From assembly GCF_028527925.1 (NCBI RefSeq), contig NZ_JAPESW010000009.1:1-64000 (forward strand): a stretch of DNA of 64,000 nucleotides, written 5' to 3'. The position numbers and the translations under genes are program-made. Position 1 is the first letter of the stretch. Each line of letters opens with the position of its first letter. Of this stretch, positions 18,950 to 27,198 are shown piece by piece. The notes under the pieces were generated by a model. That model was not told where the DNA came from, did not search any database, and was given only the letters and a program-made list of their open reading frames with translations. This DNA is from Cellulomonas fimi. Its GTDB lineage: Bacteria > Actinomycetota > Actinomycetes > Actinomycetales > Cellulomonadaceae.

Positions 18950-19017
18950 CGCCGGGGAAGCGGTCCGCTCGGGTTCAGGTCGGGACGGGGGTGCGCTCAG
19001 GCTGACGTCGGGGATGG
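18934..19017. repeat. 28-bp tandem repeat, three imperfect copies
   Basis: Copies start at 18934, 18962 and 18990 with the theme GGTCCGCTCAGGCTGACG followed by a G-rich end. Copies 1 and 3 are most alike; copy 2 is more diverged. The array covers the last five codons of the preceding gene and most of the gap to the converging HTH gene. Confidence 0.7.
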
Positions 19018-19067
19018 GGTGGGGCCGCGTGCTGCGTCCGTGAGCGCGGACGTGCGGCGTGCGCCGG

Positions 19068-19292
19068 TCAGCTCGCGCTGTCGGCCGCCGCCTCCGCCGC
19101 GTTGCGGGCGCGCGTCTGCTCGTACATCCGCTGGATGTAGCCCTCCAGCTCGGTCGCCTCGACGCGCCACACGCCACGGCCGCCGATCTGGATCGCGGGC
19201 AGCTCACCGGACCGCACGAGCGCGTAGGCCTGCGGGGCGGAGATGTTGAGGATCTCCGTGACGTCGGCGAGCGTGAGGAACCTCGGGGCCAT
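19068..19292 (-). CDS. Small HTH_17 (excisionase/BldC-like) DNA-binding protein
   Basis: A 74-residue protein made almost entirely of a MerR-type winged helix-turn-helix. FLTLADVTEILNISAPQAYALVRSGELPAIQI covers the two HTH helices, GGRGVWRVEATELEGYIQRMY the wing and third helix, and a short Ala/Glu-rich tail follows. Such proteins are widespread in actinobacteria and include BldC, which binds direct repeats as head-to-tail oligomers. Whether this one is a BldC orthologue or another HTH_17 regulator cannot be decided by eye. The ATG at 19292 leaves 118 bases to the divergent SAF-domain gene. Confidence 0.85.
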   Translation of the reverse strand: MAPRFLTLADVTEILNISAPQAYALVRSGELPAIQIGGRGVWRVEATELEGYIQRMYEQTRARNAAEAAADSAS

Positions 19293-19410
19293 GCTCGCAG
19301 TCTGGCACGCGCTGGCGCGCCGACCGGTTTGTCCACAACCATTCCCCCGCGACCCCGGCCGGCTCGGCAGGATGGGCGCCTGCTGCACCGACGACGACGA
19401 GGGAGTCCCG

Positions 19411-20091
19411 ATGGAGACGAGCGTGCTGGAGCTGCCGGCGCCGGTGGCGCCACGCCTGCGCCGACCCGGCTGGCGGGACCCCCGGCTGCTCGCCGGGGTC
19501 GCGATGGTCGCGGGGTCCGTGGCGCTCGGCTCGTGGGCCGTGCGGTCCGCGCAGGCGACCGTCCCGGTGTACGTGGCGCGCACCGCGCTCGTCCCGGGTG
19601 ACCGGGTGGGCGTCGGCGAGCTCGTCGTGCGCGACGTCCAGCTCGGGACGGTCGACCTCGGCGGCTACCTGCGCGCGGACCGCCCGCTGCCGGACGACGC
19701 GACCGTGCTGCGCGTCGTCGGGGCCGGCGAGCTCGTGCCGCGAGCCGCGCTGGGCGACGCCTCGCAGGACGACGTCCGACCCGTCGCCGTGCCGCTCGAG
19801 CACGCGCCGTCGCGCGCGCTCGTCGTCGGCGCGCAGGTCGACCTCTGGTACGTCCCCGAGCCGGGCGAGACGACCGCGGGCGCGGCGGGCGGCGCACCGT
19901 CCAGCGTGCCCCGCCCTCTCGCGGTCGGGCTCACCGTCGCCGAGGTCGACACGCCCGACGGGGCGTTCAGCGTCGGCGGTGCCAGCACCGTCCAGGTCCT
20001 CGTGCCGTCGGAGGCGCTGGCGGACGTGCTCGGTGCGCTGGCCGGGCCGGGCTCGGTCGACGTCGTGCCCGTGCCGGGCTCGGCGGGCTGA
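19411..20091 (+). CDS. SAF-domain protein (RcpC/CpaB-like)
   Basis: The protein has 226 residues. A short cytoplasmic N-terminus is followed by a membrane segment (about 30-46, LLAGVAMVAGSVALGSWAV) and a SAF domain (about 50-118) with VPVYVARTALVPGDRVGVGELVVRDVQLG. A beta-rich C-terminal half (VAVPLEHAPSRALVVGAQVDLWYVP; STVQVLVPSEALADVLGAL) follows. The layout resembles CpaB/RcpC proteins of Tad pilus systems, which are periplasmic or wall-side assembly factors. GGGAG lies 5 bases before the ATG. The ParA-like gene follows after one base, so they form a pair. No pilin, secretin or TadA gene is visible nearby. Confidence 0.85.
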   Translation: METSVLELPAPVAPRLRRPGWRDPRLLAGVAMVAGSVALGSWAVRSAQATVPVYVARTALVPGDRVGVGELVVRDVQLGTVDLGGYLRADRPLPDDATVLRVVGAGELVPRAALGDASQDDVRPVAVPLEHAPSRALVVGAQVDLWYVPEPGETTAGAAGGAPSSVPRPLAVGLTVAEVDTPDGAFSVGGASTVQVLVPSEALADVLGALAGPGSVDVVPVPGSAG

Positions 20092-20092
20092 C

Positions 20093-21367
20093 GTGTCGGT
20101 CGGGGTGCTGTGCGCGGTCCGGGGGATCGCGGAGTCGATCATCGTGCAGGCCGTCGAGGGGACGAACGGACGTCTGAGCGTCACGCGGCGGTGCGCCGAC
20201 CTCACGGAGCTCCTGGCCGCCGCCGAGGCCGGTCTGGGTCGGATCGCGGTCGTGTCGGTGGACCTCGACCTCCTCGACCGCGAGTCCGTCGACCTCCTGC
20301 ACCGCTCGGGCGTCACGGTGGTCGGTGTCGGCGACCCGGCCCGGCCGTGGCTCGCGGACCGGCTGCGCGCCTACGGGGTCGACGTGCTCGCCGATGCCCC
20401 GCACGACGAGGCGGGTGCGGGTGACCTCGTCCTGGGGGCCCTCGCCGCGCTCGACGACCCGTCGCCGACCGGCGCGCGCGGAGGGCCGCACGAGGCGGTG
20501 CCCGAGCGTCCAGCCGTCGCACCGCGCGCCGTCGACGGGTCCGTGGTGGCCGTCTGGGGGCCGACGGGGGCGCCGGGCCGCACGACCGTCGCGGTCAACC
20601 TCGCGGCCGAGCTCGCGGCGGCGAGCGGGACGACGCTGCTCGTCGACGCGGACACCTACGGCGGCAGCGTCGCGCAGGTGGTCGGCCTGCTGGACGAGGC
20701 GCCGGGACTCGCGGCCGCCGCGCGCGCGGCCGCGCAGGGGACGCTCGACCTGCACCAGCTCGCGCGACTCGCGCCGGTGCTGGCGTCCGACCTGCGGGTG
20801 CTCTCCGGGGTCTCGCGCGCGGACCGCTGGCCCGAGCTGCCCGCGTCGTCGCTGGACGTGGTCTGGTCCGTCGCACGCGGCCTCGCGCGGTGGACGGTGG
20901 TCGACTGCGGCTTCTGCCTCGAGTCCGACGAGGTGCTGACGTTCGACACCCGGGCTCCCCAGCGCAACGGCGCCACGATCAGCGCACTGGAGGCGGCGGA
21001 CGTGGTGGTGGTCGTGGGCGCGGCCGACCCGGTCGGCATCCAGCGGCTGGTCCGGGGTCTCGGCGAGCTCACGGACCTGGGCCTCGGCTCGACGCGCGTC
21101 GTCGTGGTCAACCGCGTGCGGGCCTCCGTCGCGGGACCGCGACCGGGCGACGCCGTCGCCGGGGCGCTCGCGCGCTACGCAGGCGTGACGGATGCGCACC
21201 TGGTTCCCGACGACCGCGCGGCGCTCGACGCCGCTCTGCTCGAGGCCCGGACGCTGCGCGAGGCCGTCCCCGGCTCGCCCGCGCGCCGGGCTCTGGCCGG
21301 GGTCGCCGCGCGCGTGGACGCCATGGCGCGTGCCCCCGTCGGGCTCGCGGAGGTGTCCGCCGGCTGA
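20093..21367 (+). CDS. ParA/CpaE-like P-loop ATPase
   Basis: The 424-residue protein combines an N-terminal receiver-like alpha/beta region (about 1-125, VLCAVRGIAESIIVQAVEG; ADLTELLAAAEAGLGRIAVVSVDLDLLD) with a SIMIBI ATPase domain (about 145-410). Its P-loop reads WGPTGAPGRTTVAVNLA, where the usual signature and catalytic lysines of KGGVGKT are replaced (Arg in GRTT). Later motifs are TLLVDADTYGGSVAQVVGL, WTVVDCGF and VVVVNRVR. This matches CpaE-type proteins, which help position Tad-type secretion complexes. The GTG at 20093 follows the SAF gene by one base. The altered P-loop makes ATP hydrolysis uncertain. Confidence 0.83.
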   Translation: MSVGVLCAVRGIAESIIVQAVEGTNGRLSVTRRCADLTELLAAAEAGLGRIAVVSVDLDLLDRESVDLLHRSGVTVVGVGDPARPWLADRLRAYGVDVLADAPHDEAGAGDLVLGALAALDDPSPTGARGGPHEAVPERPAVAPRAVDGSVVAVWGPTGAPGRTTVAVNLAAELAAASGTTLLVDADTYGGSVAQVVGLLDEAPGLAAAARAAAQGTLDLHQLARLAPVLASDLRVLSGVSRADRWPELPASSLDVVWSVARGLARWTVVDCGFCLESDEVLTFDTRAPQRNGATISALEAADVVVVVGAADPVGIQRLVRGLGELTDLGLGSTRVVVVNRVRASVAGPRPGDAVAGALARYAGVTDAHLVPDDRAALDAALLEARTLREAVPGSPARRALAGVAARVDAMARAPVGLAEVSAG

Positions 21368-21449
21368 CCGGCCGAACCGGCCGGGACCGGGCCCCGAGGA
21401 CCGCGGCGCGTCGGTCGGGGCGTCGCCGGACACCGTCGCGCGGCTCCGG

Positions 21450-21455
21450 CAGACT
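21450..21455 (+). promoter_or_regulatory. -10 element, leaderless DUF6912 gene
   Basis: CAGACT, then GGCTCC and the GTG at 21462. There is no Shine-Dalgarno sequence. Confidence 0.35.
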
Positions 21456-21461
21456 GGCTCC

Positions 21462-21908
21462 GTGCGTGTCTACGTCCCCGCGACCCTCGACGAGATCCCC
21501 GGCCCGCTGACCGCGCGGACCGCGCACGCGGTCACGCCCGCGCTGCGCGCCGCGCTGCCCGACGAGGACGACGAGACCGTCGAGTTCGTCGCGCAGCTCG
21601 CCGCGGCCGACGACGCGCTGGACCTGCTGGGCGCGCGTCCTGACGCTCCGCGCCTGCGGCTGGTCGTGTCGGTCGACGTCTCGGAGGCGAGCGTCGTGGA
21701 GGTGGGCGACGACGGTGCGGCGCCGAGCGCGGTCCGGCTGGCCGGCGACGTGCAGGCGTCCGACGTGGCGTGCGTGCACGTCGACGAGCCGGAGGCGGCG
21801 GACGACGTGCGCGCGGCGCTGGCGGGCGATGCAGAGGCGCGGGAGAGGCTCGAGGAGCGGGACCTGCTCTGGTACGACGTGTCGGAGCTCGACGCCATCC
21901 CGCGCTGA
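21462..21908 (+). CDS. DUF6912 family protein
   Basis: A protein of 148 residues beginning MRVYVPATLDEIPG, the characteristic start of the actinobacterial DUF6912 family. An acidic middle (DEDDETVEFVAQLAAADDALDLL) is followed by LRLVVSVDVSEASVVEVGDDG and a C-terminus ERLEERDLLWYDVSELDAIPR. No catalytic motif, membrane segment or signal peptide is visible, and the function of the family is unknown. It stands alone between the ParA-like gene and the tRNA genes. Confidence 0.8.
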   Translation: MRVYVPATLDEIPGPLTARTAHAVTPALRAALPDEDDETVEFVAQLAAADDALDLLGARPDAPRLRLVVSVDVSEASVVEVGDDGAAPSAVRLAGDVQASDVACVHVDEPEAADDVRAALAGDAEARERLEERDLLWYDVSELDAIPR

Positions 21909-22045
21909 CCGGGCGACGGTTCCGATCGGCCCCGGCTGCCGCACCCGGCGGTCGGGGTCGAGGTGCCGTGCACGAGCCTCCCGTGAGGCGCTGCTCGGGC
22001 GGCCGCGTGGCGTTCGTCACGAACCGCGCCCCGAGCGGGAGCCGG

Positions 22046-22076
22046 TTGGACCGGCACGCCACGGCTCGGGTAATGT
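22046..22076 (+). promoter_or_regulatory. Candidate promoter for tRNA-Gln
   Basis: TTGGAC (22046-22051) and TAATGT (22071-22076) are 19 bases apart. A related element, TAAAGT followed by GTTCAC, occurs at 22272 ahead of tRNA-Glu, so both tRNA genes may have similar promoters. The rest of 21909-22153 shows no gene. Confidence 0.4.
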
Positions 22077-22153
22077 TCACCGCCGGTACGACGTCCGGAC
22101 GACGCCGTGGCTGCCGTGAGGTGGCCCGTCGGAGGTCCGGGGGTTATACCCCA

Positions 22154-22225
22154 TGGGGTATGGTGTAATTGGCAGCACGACTGATTCTGGTTCAGTTAGT
22201 CTAGGTTCGAGTCCTGGTACCCCAG
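22154..22225 (+). tRNA. tRNA-Gln (anticodon CTG)
   Basis: A complete cloverleaf of 72 bases. The acceptor stem TGGGGTA pairs with TACCCCA and the discriminator is G. The anticodon stem ACTGA/TCAGT holds the loop TTCTGGT with anticodon CTG. The T-arm is AGGTTCGAGTCCT-like. CCA is not encoded. Confidence 0.95.
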
Positions 22226-22320
22226 CGCGAGCACCGCTGATCGGGTGGTCCGAGTCCCTCGGAACATCGGGTAAAGTGTTCACTCGGTAAGCGAGGCCTC
22301 CGGGCCTCGTGCGCTGATAG

Positions 22321-22393
22321 GCCCCCGTTGTGTAGCGGCCTAGCACGCCGCCCTCTCACGGCGGTAGCGCCGGTTCGAATCCGGTCGGGGGTA
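22321..22393 (+). tRNA. tRNA-Glu (anticodon CTC)
   Basis: A 73-base cloverleaf. GCCCCCG pairs with CGGGGGT (last pair G-U) and the discriminator is A. The anticodon stem CCGCC/GGCGG holds the loop CTCTCAC with anticodon CTC. The T-loop is GTTCGAATC. CCA is not encoded. The 95 bases between the two tRNAs hold a small hairpin (GAGGCC/GGCCTC near 22292) and a possible -10 element. Confidence 0.95.
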
Positions 22394-22397
22394 CGTC

Positions 22398-22427
22398 AAG
22401 GCCCGGTCACCACGGTGACCGGGCCTT
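22398..22427 (+). terminator. Terminator after tRNA-Glu
   Basis: A 14-bp perfect stem, AAGGCCCGGTCACC (22398-22411) with its complement at 22414-22427. The ends pair A with T, so an A/T-tailed hairpin works in both directions. It also faces the converging regulator gene. The next 175 bases hold no gene. Confidence 0.8.
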
Positions 22428-22602
22428 CGTCGTTCCCGACATCCGGACGACGCTCCTCGATGACGACCACCCGGTGCCCGAGAGAGCGCCCTGCGATGCG
22501 TGACCGTCCCGGAGAGTCCGCCGGACCCGGCGCGGTCGCCCTGCGCGCGAGGACCCCCTCGCGGCCGGCTCGCGAGGGGGTCCGTGGACGGGGGAGCGGG
22601 GG

Positions 22603-23322
22603 TCACTCCGCGGTGCGGCGCAGGACCTCGGTGAGACGGTTCGCGGCGGAGACGACGGCGGCGGCGTGCAGCCGCCCGGGCTGGCGCGAGAGACGCTCGA
22701 GCGGCCCGGAGACGGACACCGCGGCCACGACGCGGCCCGACGGCCCGCGCACGGGTGCGGACACCGAGGCCACGCCGACCTCGCGCTCGGACACCGACTG
22801 CGCCCACCCGCGGCGACGGACGCCGGACAGGATCGTCGCGGTGAACTTGGCACCCTGGAGCCCGCGGTGGAGGCGGTCGGGCTCCTCCCACGCGAGCAGG
22901 ATCTGCGCGGCGGAGCCGGCCTGCATCGTGAGCGTCGCCCCCACGGGGATGGAGTCGCGCAGCCCGATCGGGCGCTCGGCCGCGGCGACGCAGATGCGCA
23001 TGTCGCCCTGGCGGCGGTAGAGCTGCGCGGACTCGCCGGTGTGGTCGCGCAGCGCGGCCAGCACGGGGCTGGCGGCGGCGAGCAGGCGGTCCTCGCCGGC
23101 GGCGGTCGCGAGCTCCGACAGGCGCGGTCCGAGCACGAACCGGCCCTGCATGTCGCGCGCGACGAGCCGGTGGTGCTCGAGGGCGACCGCCAACCGGTGG
23201 GCGGTGGGGCGGGCAAGATGGGTGGCGGTCACGAGCTGTGCGAGCGTCGCCGGGCCCGCCTCGAGAGCGCTGAGAACCGACGCGGCCTTGTCCAGGACGC
23301 CGACTCCGCTAGAGTTGTCCAT
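22603..23322 (-). CDS. ndgR: IclR-family regulator NdgR
   Basis: The product is 239 residues. An N-terminal winged helix (about 5-65, VGVLDKAASVLSALEAGPATLAQLV; LARPTAHRLAVALEHHRLV) is joined to an IclR effector domain (about 75-235) with GESAQLYRRQGDMRICVAAAERPIGLRDSIPVGATLTMQAGSAAQ. The start MDNSSGVGVLDKAA is nearly diagnostic for NdgR, the actinobacterial regulator of leucine and other amino-acid pathways, which in Streptomyces and mycobacteria controls the adjacent leuCD. The divergent leuCD here fits that role. The ATG at 23322 has a -10 hexamer six bases upstream and no ribosome binding site. Confidence 0.93.
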   Translation of the reverse strand: MDNSSGVGVLDKAASVLSALEAGPATLAQLVTATHLARPTAHRLAVALEHHRLVARDMQGRFVLGPRLSELATAAGEDRLLAAASPVLAALRDHTGESAQLYRRQGDMRICVAAAERPIGLRDSIPVGATLTMQAGSAAQILLAWEEPDRLHRGLQGAKFTATILSGVRRRGWAQSVSEREVGVASVSAPVRGPSGRVVAAVSVSGPLERLSRQPGRLHAAAVVSAANRLTEVLRRTAE

Positions 23323-23328
23323 AGGTCG

Positions 23329-23334
23329 ATATTG
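23329..23334 (-). promoter_or_regulatory. -10 element, leaderless ndgR
   Basis: On the minus strand CAATAT is followed by CGACCT and the ATG at 23322, which fits a leaderless transcript. Confidence 0.5.
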
Positions 23335-23355
23335 GCGTCTCGGAGGCTGAGACGC
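23335..23355. promoter_or_regulatory. Inverted repeat between ndgR and leuC, candidate operator
   Basis: GCGTCTC (23335-23341) and GAGACGC (23349-23355) flank a 7-base centre. The site abuts the ndgR -10 element and lies about 65 bases before leuC, a position from which one regulator could control both genes. Confidence 0.45.
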
Positions 23356-23420
23356 AAGCAGGCAGGCAACAGGAACCGGGAACACCCCCCACCCGGACGA
23401 ACAAGAAGAGGACCGAGAAC

Positions 23421-24875
23421 ATGGCCGGCACGTTGGCGGAGAAGGTCTGGGACGCGCACGTCGTGCGACGTGGCACGGAAGGCGCGCCCGACCTGCTCTA
23501 CATCGACCTGCACCTGGTGCACGAGGTCACCAGCCCGCAGGCGTTCGAGGGGCTGCGGCTGGCCGGGCGCCAGGTCCGCCGCCCCGACCTCACGCTCGCG
23601 ACGGAGGACCACAACACCCCGACGCTCGACATCGACCGGCCGATCGCCGACACGACGAGCCGCACCCAGATCGAGACGCTGCGCCGCAACGCCGCGGAGT
23701 TCGGCGTCCGCATCCACTCCCTCGGCGACGCCGACCAGGGCATCGTCCACCAGGTCGGTCCGCAGCTCGGGCTCACCCAGCCCGGTCTGACCGTCGTCTG
23801 CGGCGACTCGCACACGTCGACGCACGGCGCGTTCGGCGCGCTCGCGTTCGGCATCGGCACGAGCGAGGTCGAGCACGTGCTCGCGACCCAGACGCTCCCG
23901 CTCGCACCGTTCAAGACCATGGCGATCACGGTCAACGGCCAGCTGCCCCCGGGCGCGACCAGCAAGGACATCATCCTGGCGATCATCGCCAAGATCGGGA
24001 CCGGCGGCGGCCAGGGCTACGTCCTGGAGTACCGCGGCGAGGCGATCCGGTCGCTGTCGATGGAAGCCCGCATGACGATCTGCAACATGTCGATCGAGGC
24101 CGGCGCCCGCGCGGGCATGATCGCGCCCGACGAGACGACGTTCGAGTACCTCAAGGGCCGTCCGCACGCGCCCGAGGGGGCCGACTGGGACGCCGCCGTC
24201 GAGTACTGGCGCACGCTGCGCACCGACGACGACGCGACGTTCGACGAGGAGGTCGTCCTCGAGGCGGCGGACCTCGAGCCGTTCGTCACGTGGGGCACCA
24301 ACCCCGGCCAGGGCCTGCCGCTGTCGGCGGCCGTCCCGGTGCCCGAGGAGATCGCCGACGCCAACGAGCGCGTCGCCGCCGAGCGCGCGATCGAGTACAT
24401 GGGCCTCACGCCCGGGCAGCCCCTGCGCGACATCAAGGTCGACACGGTCTTCATCGGCTCGTGCACCAACGGCCGCATCGAGGACCTGCGCTCGGTCGCC
24501 AAGGTCGTCCAGGGCAAGCACAAGGCCGACGACGTGCGCGTCCTGGTCGTCCCGGCGTCGGCGCGCGTCCGGCTCCAGGCCGAGGCCGAGGGGCTCGACA
24601 AGATCTTCCTCGACTTCGGCGCCGAGTGGCGCAACGCCGGCTGCTCGATGTGCCTGGGCATGAACCCCGACCAGCTCGCGCCGGGGGAGCGCTCGGCGTC
24701 CACGTCGAACCGCAACTTCGAGGGTCGCCAGGGCAAGGGCGGGCGCACGCACCTCGTGTCGCCGCTCGTCGCCGCCGCGACCGCCATCCGCGGCACGCTG
24801 TCGTCGATCTCGGACCTCGGCGAGGACCCGAGGGCGTTCGACGGCAGCCCGCTCACGGACCTCCAGTCGGTCTGA
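23421..24875 (+). CDS. leuC: 3-isopropylmalate dehydratase large subunit
   Basis: LeuC forms, with LeuD, the isopropylmalate isomerase of leucine synthesis. This 484-residue aconitase-family protein carries the three cysteines for the [4Fe-4S] cluster, in [11 protein letters not shown] and [12 protein letters not shown]. It also has the substrate/family motifs [40 protein letters not shown] and [20 protein letters not shown]. Length is normal. AGAGG precedes the ATG. leuD follows after 32 bases in the same operon, and the divergent ndgR implies control by that regulator. Confidence 0.97.
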   Translation: MAGTLAEKVWDAHVVRRGTEGAPDLLYIDLHLVHEVTSPQAFEGLRLAGRQVRRPDLTLATEDHNTPTLDIDRPIADTTSRTQIETLRRNAAEFGVRIHSLGDADQGIVHQVGPQLGLTQPGLTVVCGDSHTSTHGAFGALAFGIGTSEVEHVLATQTLPLAPFKTMAITVNGQLPPGATSKDIILAIIAKIGTGGGQGYVLEYRGEAIRSLSMEARMTICNMSIEAGARAGMIAPDETTFEYLKGRPHAPEGADWDAAVEYWRTLRTDDDATFDEEVVLEAADLEPFVTWGTNPGQGLPLSAAVPVPEEIADANERVAAERAIEYMGLTPGQPLRDIKVDTVFIGSCTNGRIEDLRSVAKVVQGKHKADDVRVLVVPASARVRLQAEAEGLDKIFLDFGAEWRNAGCSMCLGMNPDQLAPGERSASTSNRNFEGRQGKGGRTHLVSPLVAAATAIRGTLSSISDLGEDPRAFDGSPLTDLQSV

Positions 24876-24907
24876 CCCGACCCGCGATCGCAGAAGGAAG
24901 CACCGTC

Positions 24908-25567
24908 ATGGAGAAGTTCACCCAGCACACCGGCGTCGGGGTCCCGCTGCGCCGCAGCAACGTCGACACCGACCAGATCATCCCGGCCGTCTACCTCAAG
25001 CGCGTGACGCGCACGGGCTTCGAGGACGCGCTGTTCGCGGCGTGGCGCGGCGACCCGGAGTTCCTGCTCAACCAGGACGCGTACAAGAACGGCTCGGTCC
25101 TCGTGGCCGGCCCGGACTTCGGCACGGGCTCGTCCCGCGAGCACGCCGTGTGGGCGCTCAAGGACTACGGGTTCCGGGTCGTCATCTCGGCGCGGTTCGC
25201 GGACATCTTCCGCGGCAACTCCGGCAAGCAGGGGCTGCTCGCCGCGCAGGTCGCGCAGGAGGACATCGAGCTCATCTGGAAGATCCTCGAGACCCGCCCG
25301 GGCACCGAGGTGACCGTGGACCTCGAGTCGCGGACCGTCACGTGCGACGACGTCGTGGTGCCGTTCCAGGTCGACGACTACACGCGCTGGCGCCTGCTCG
25401 AGGGCCTCGACGACATCGGGCTGACGCTGCAGCACGCCGACGAGATCAGCGCCTTCGAGGAGACCCGCGAGCCGTGGCGCCCGCGCACGCTCCCCGCGAA
25501 GCACCTGCCGCCCGCCGAGATCAAGGCCGCACGCCCGGTGCCGGTCACGATCGGCCGCCCCGACTGA
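24908..25567 (+). CDS. leuD: 3-isopropylmalate dehydratase small subunit
   Basis: The small subunit has 219 residues and supplies the swivelling domain that completes the LeuCD active site. The family signature [18 protein letters not shown] is intact, preceded by [19 protein letters not shown] at the N-terminus. The C-terminal [23 protein letters not shown] is the usual end of the fold. The ATG at 24908 (MEKFTQHTG) has GAAGGAAG upstream. It is the last gene of the leuCD operon, with a terminator hairpin directly after it. Confidence 0.97.
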   Translation: MEKFTQHTGVGVPLRRSNVDTDQIIPAVYLKRVTRTGFEDALFAAWRGDPEFLLNQDAYKNGSVLVAGPDFGTGSSREHAVWALKDYGFRVVISARFADIFRGNSGKQGLLAAQVAQEDIELIWKILETRPGTEVTVDLESRTVTCDDVVVPFQVDDYTRWRLLEGLDDIGLTLQHADEISAFEETREPWRPRTLPAKHLPPAEIKAARPVPVTIGRPD

Positions 25568-25580
25568 CGCAACGCGCGCG

Positions 25581-25620
25581 CGGAGGCCGGTGGGACGTCG
25601 ACGACGCCCGCCGGCCTCCG
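25581..25620 (+). terminator. Terminator after leuD
   Basis: CGGAGGCCGGTGGG (25581-25594) pairs with CCCGCCGGCCTCCG (25607-25620) with one G-U pair; the loop is 12 bases. The following 240 bases up to murA hold no gene and presumably its promoter. Confidence 0.75.
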
Positions 25621-25860
25621 TGCATCCGGGGGCGAACGGGACGAACGTCACGCATCCGGGCCCAGGGATGGCTACCGTGAGCCCCAGGCCCTCGGGAAGA
25701 AGAGGCGCACCGCCGCGGTTCTCCCCTCGGGCCGGGTCCACGAGTCGCCCGACGGACGTCGTCCGTGCGCGGTGGGCCGCTTGTGAAGGTTTGGGGACGG
25801 GCGGCGCGACGCGCCGCGTCCGGTCAGGAGCACGCCTCGGCGTGGGAGACGATGAGGACC

Positions 25861-27177
25861 ATGAGCGATCTGCTGTACGTCAACGGGGGCAACCCCCTGT
25901 CGGGCGAGATCACCGTCCGCGGTGCGAAGAACTTCGTCTCCAAGGCGATGGTGGCGGCGCTGCTGGGCGAGACCCCCAGCGTGCTGCGCAACGTCCCGCA
26001 GATCCGCGACGTGGCCGTCGTGACGGGACTGCTCGAGCTGCACGGCGTGCGGGTCGACGCCGACGCGGACGCGGGCGTCCTGCACCTCGACCCGACGGAC
26101 GTCGAGAGCGCGCACGTCGCCGACATCGACGCGCACGCCGGGTCGAGCCGGATCCCGATCCTGTTCTGCGGCCCGCTGCTGCACCGGCTGGGGGAGGCGT
26201 TCATCCCCGACCTGGGCGGCTGCCGCATCGGCGACCGGCCCATCAACTTCCACCTCGACATCCTTCGCCAGTTCGGTGCCGTCGTGGACAAGCAGGACAA
26301 CGGCATCCACATCCGTGCGCCGCGCCGGCTGCAGGGCACCAAGATCGCGCTGCCGTACCCGAGCGTCGGCGCGACCGAGCAGCTGCTCCTGACGGCGGTC
26401 CGCGCCGAGGGCATCACCGAGCTCTCGGGCGCGGCGATCGAGCCCGAGATCATGGACCTCATCAACGTCCTGCAGAAGATGGGCGCGATCATCTCGGTCG
26501 ACACCGACCGCGTGATCCGCATCGAGGGCGTCGACCGGCTCGTCGGCTTCCAGCACACCGCGCTCGCGGACCGCATCGAGGCGGCGTCGTGGGCGTCGGC
26601 CGCGCTCGCCACCGGCGGCGACGTGTACGTCCGCGGCGCGACGCAGCCCGAGATGACGACGTTCCTCAACACGTTCCGCAAGGTCGGCGGGGAGTTCCAC
26701 GTCGACGACGACGGCATCCGGTTCTTCCACCCCGGCGGCGACCTGCGGTCGATCACGCTCGAGACGGACGTCCACCCCGGCTTCATGACGGACTGGCAGC
26801 AGCCGCTCGTCGTCGCGCTGACGCAGGCCAAGGGCCTGTCGATCGTCCACGAGACGGTGTACGAGAACCGGTTCGGCTTCGTCGACGCGCTCGTCGGCAT
26901 GGGCGCGACGATCCAGGTCTACAAGGAGTGCCTGGGCGGCCGGCCGTGCCGGTTCGGTCAGCGCAACTTCTTCCACTCGGCGGTCATCAGCGGCCCGACG
27001 CCGCTCGCCGCGGCCGACATCGAGGTGCCGGACCTGCGCGGCGGGTTCAGCCACCTGATCGCCGCGCTGACCGCGAAGGGCACGTCGGCCGTGCGGGGCA
27101 TCAGCCTCATCGACCGCGGCTACGAGCGGTTCACGGAGAAGCTCGAGGCGCTGGGCGCCGAGTTCAGCCGCGACTGA
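25861..27177 (+). CDS. murA: UDP-N-acetylglucosamine 1-carboxyvinyltransferase
   Basis: MurA catalyses the first committed step of peptidoglycan precursor synthesis, adding enolpyruvate from PEP to UDP-GlcNAc. The 438-residue protein has the N-terminal GGNPLSGEITVRGAKN. The catalytic loop contains Cys121 in GGCRIGDRPINFH, the residue attacked by fosfomycin; mycobacteria have Asp at that position. YENRFGFVDAL lies in the C-terminal domain, which ends IDRGYERFTEKLEALGAEF. Starts at 25852 (MRTMSDLL) or 25861 (MSDLLYV) are both possible. plsC follows after 21 bases but appears to have its own -10 element. Confidence 0.94.
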   Translation: MSDLLYVNGGNPLSGEITVRGAKNFVSKAMVAALLGETPSVLRNVPQIRDVAVVTGLLELHGVRVDADADAGVLHLDPTDVESAHVADIDAHAGSSRIPILFCGPLLHRLGEAFIPDLGGCRIGDRPINFHLDILRQFGAVVDKQDNGIHIRAPRRLQGTKIALPYPSVGATEQLLLTAVRAEGITELSGAAIEPEIMDLINVLQKMGAIISVDTDRVIRIEGVDRLVGFQHTALADRIEAASWASAALATGGDVYVRGATQPEMTTFLNTFRKVGGEFHVDDDGIRFFHPGGDLRSITLETDVHPGFMTDWQQPLVVALTQAKGLSIVHETVYENRFGFVDALVGMGATIQVYKECLGGRPCRFGQRNFFHSAVISGPTPLAAADIEVPDLRGGFSHLIAALTAKGTSAVRGISLIDRGYERFTEKLEALGAEFSRD

Positions 27178-27184
27178 GTCCCGG

Positions 27185-27190
27185 TAGCAT
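27185..27190 (+). promoter_or_regulatory. -10 element, leaderless plsC
   Basis: TAGCAT stands 8 bases before the GTG at 27199 in the short murA-plsC gap. Confidence 0.45.
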
Positions 27191-27198
27191 CCCCTCCC

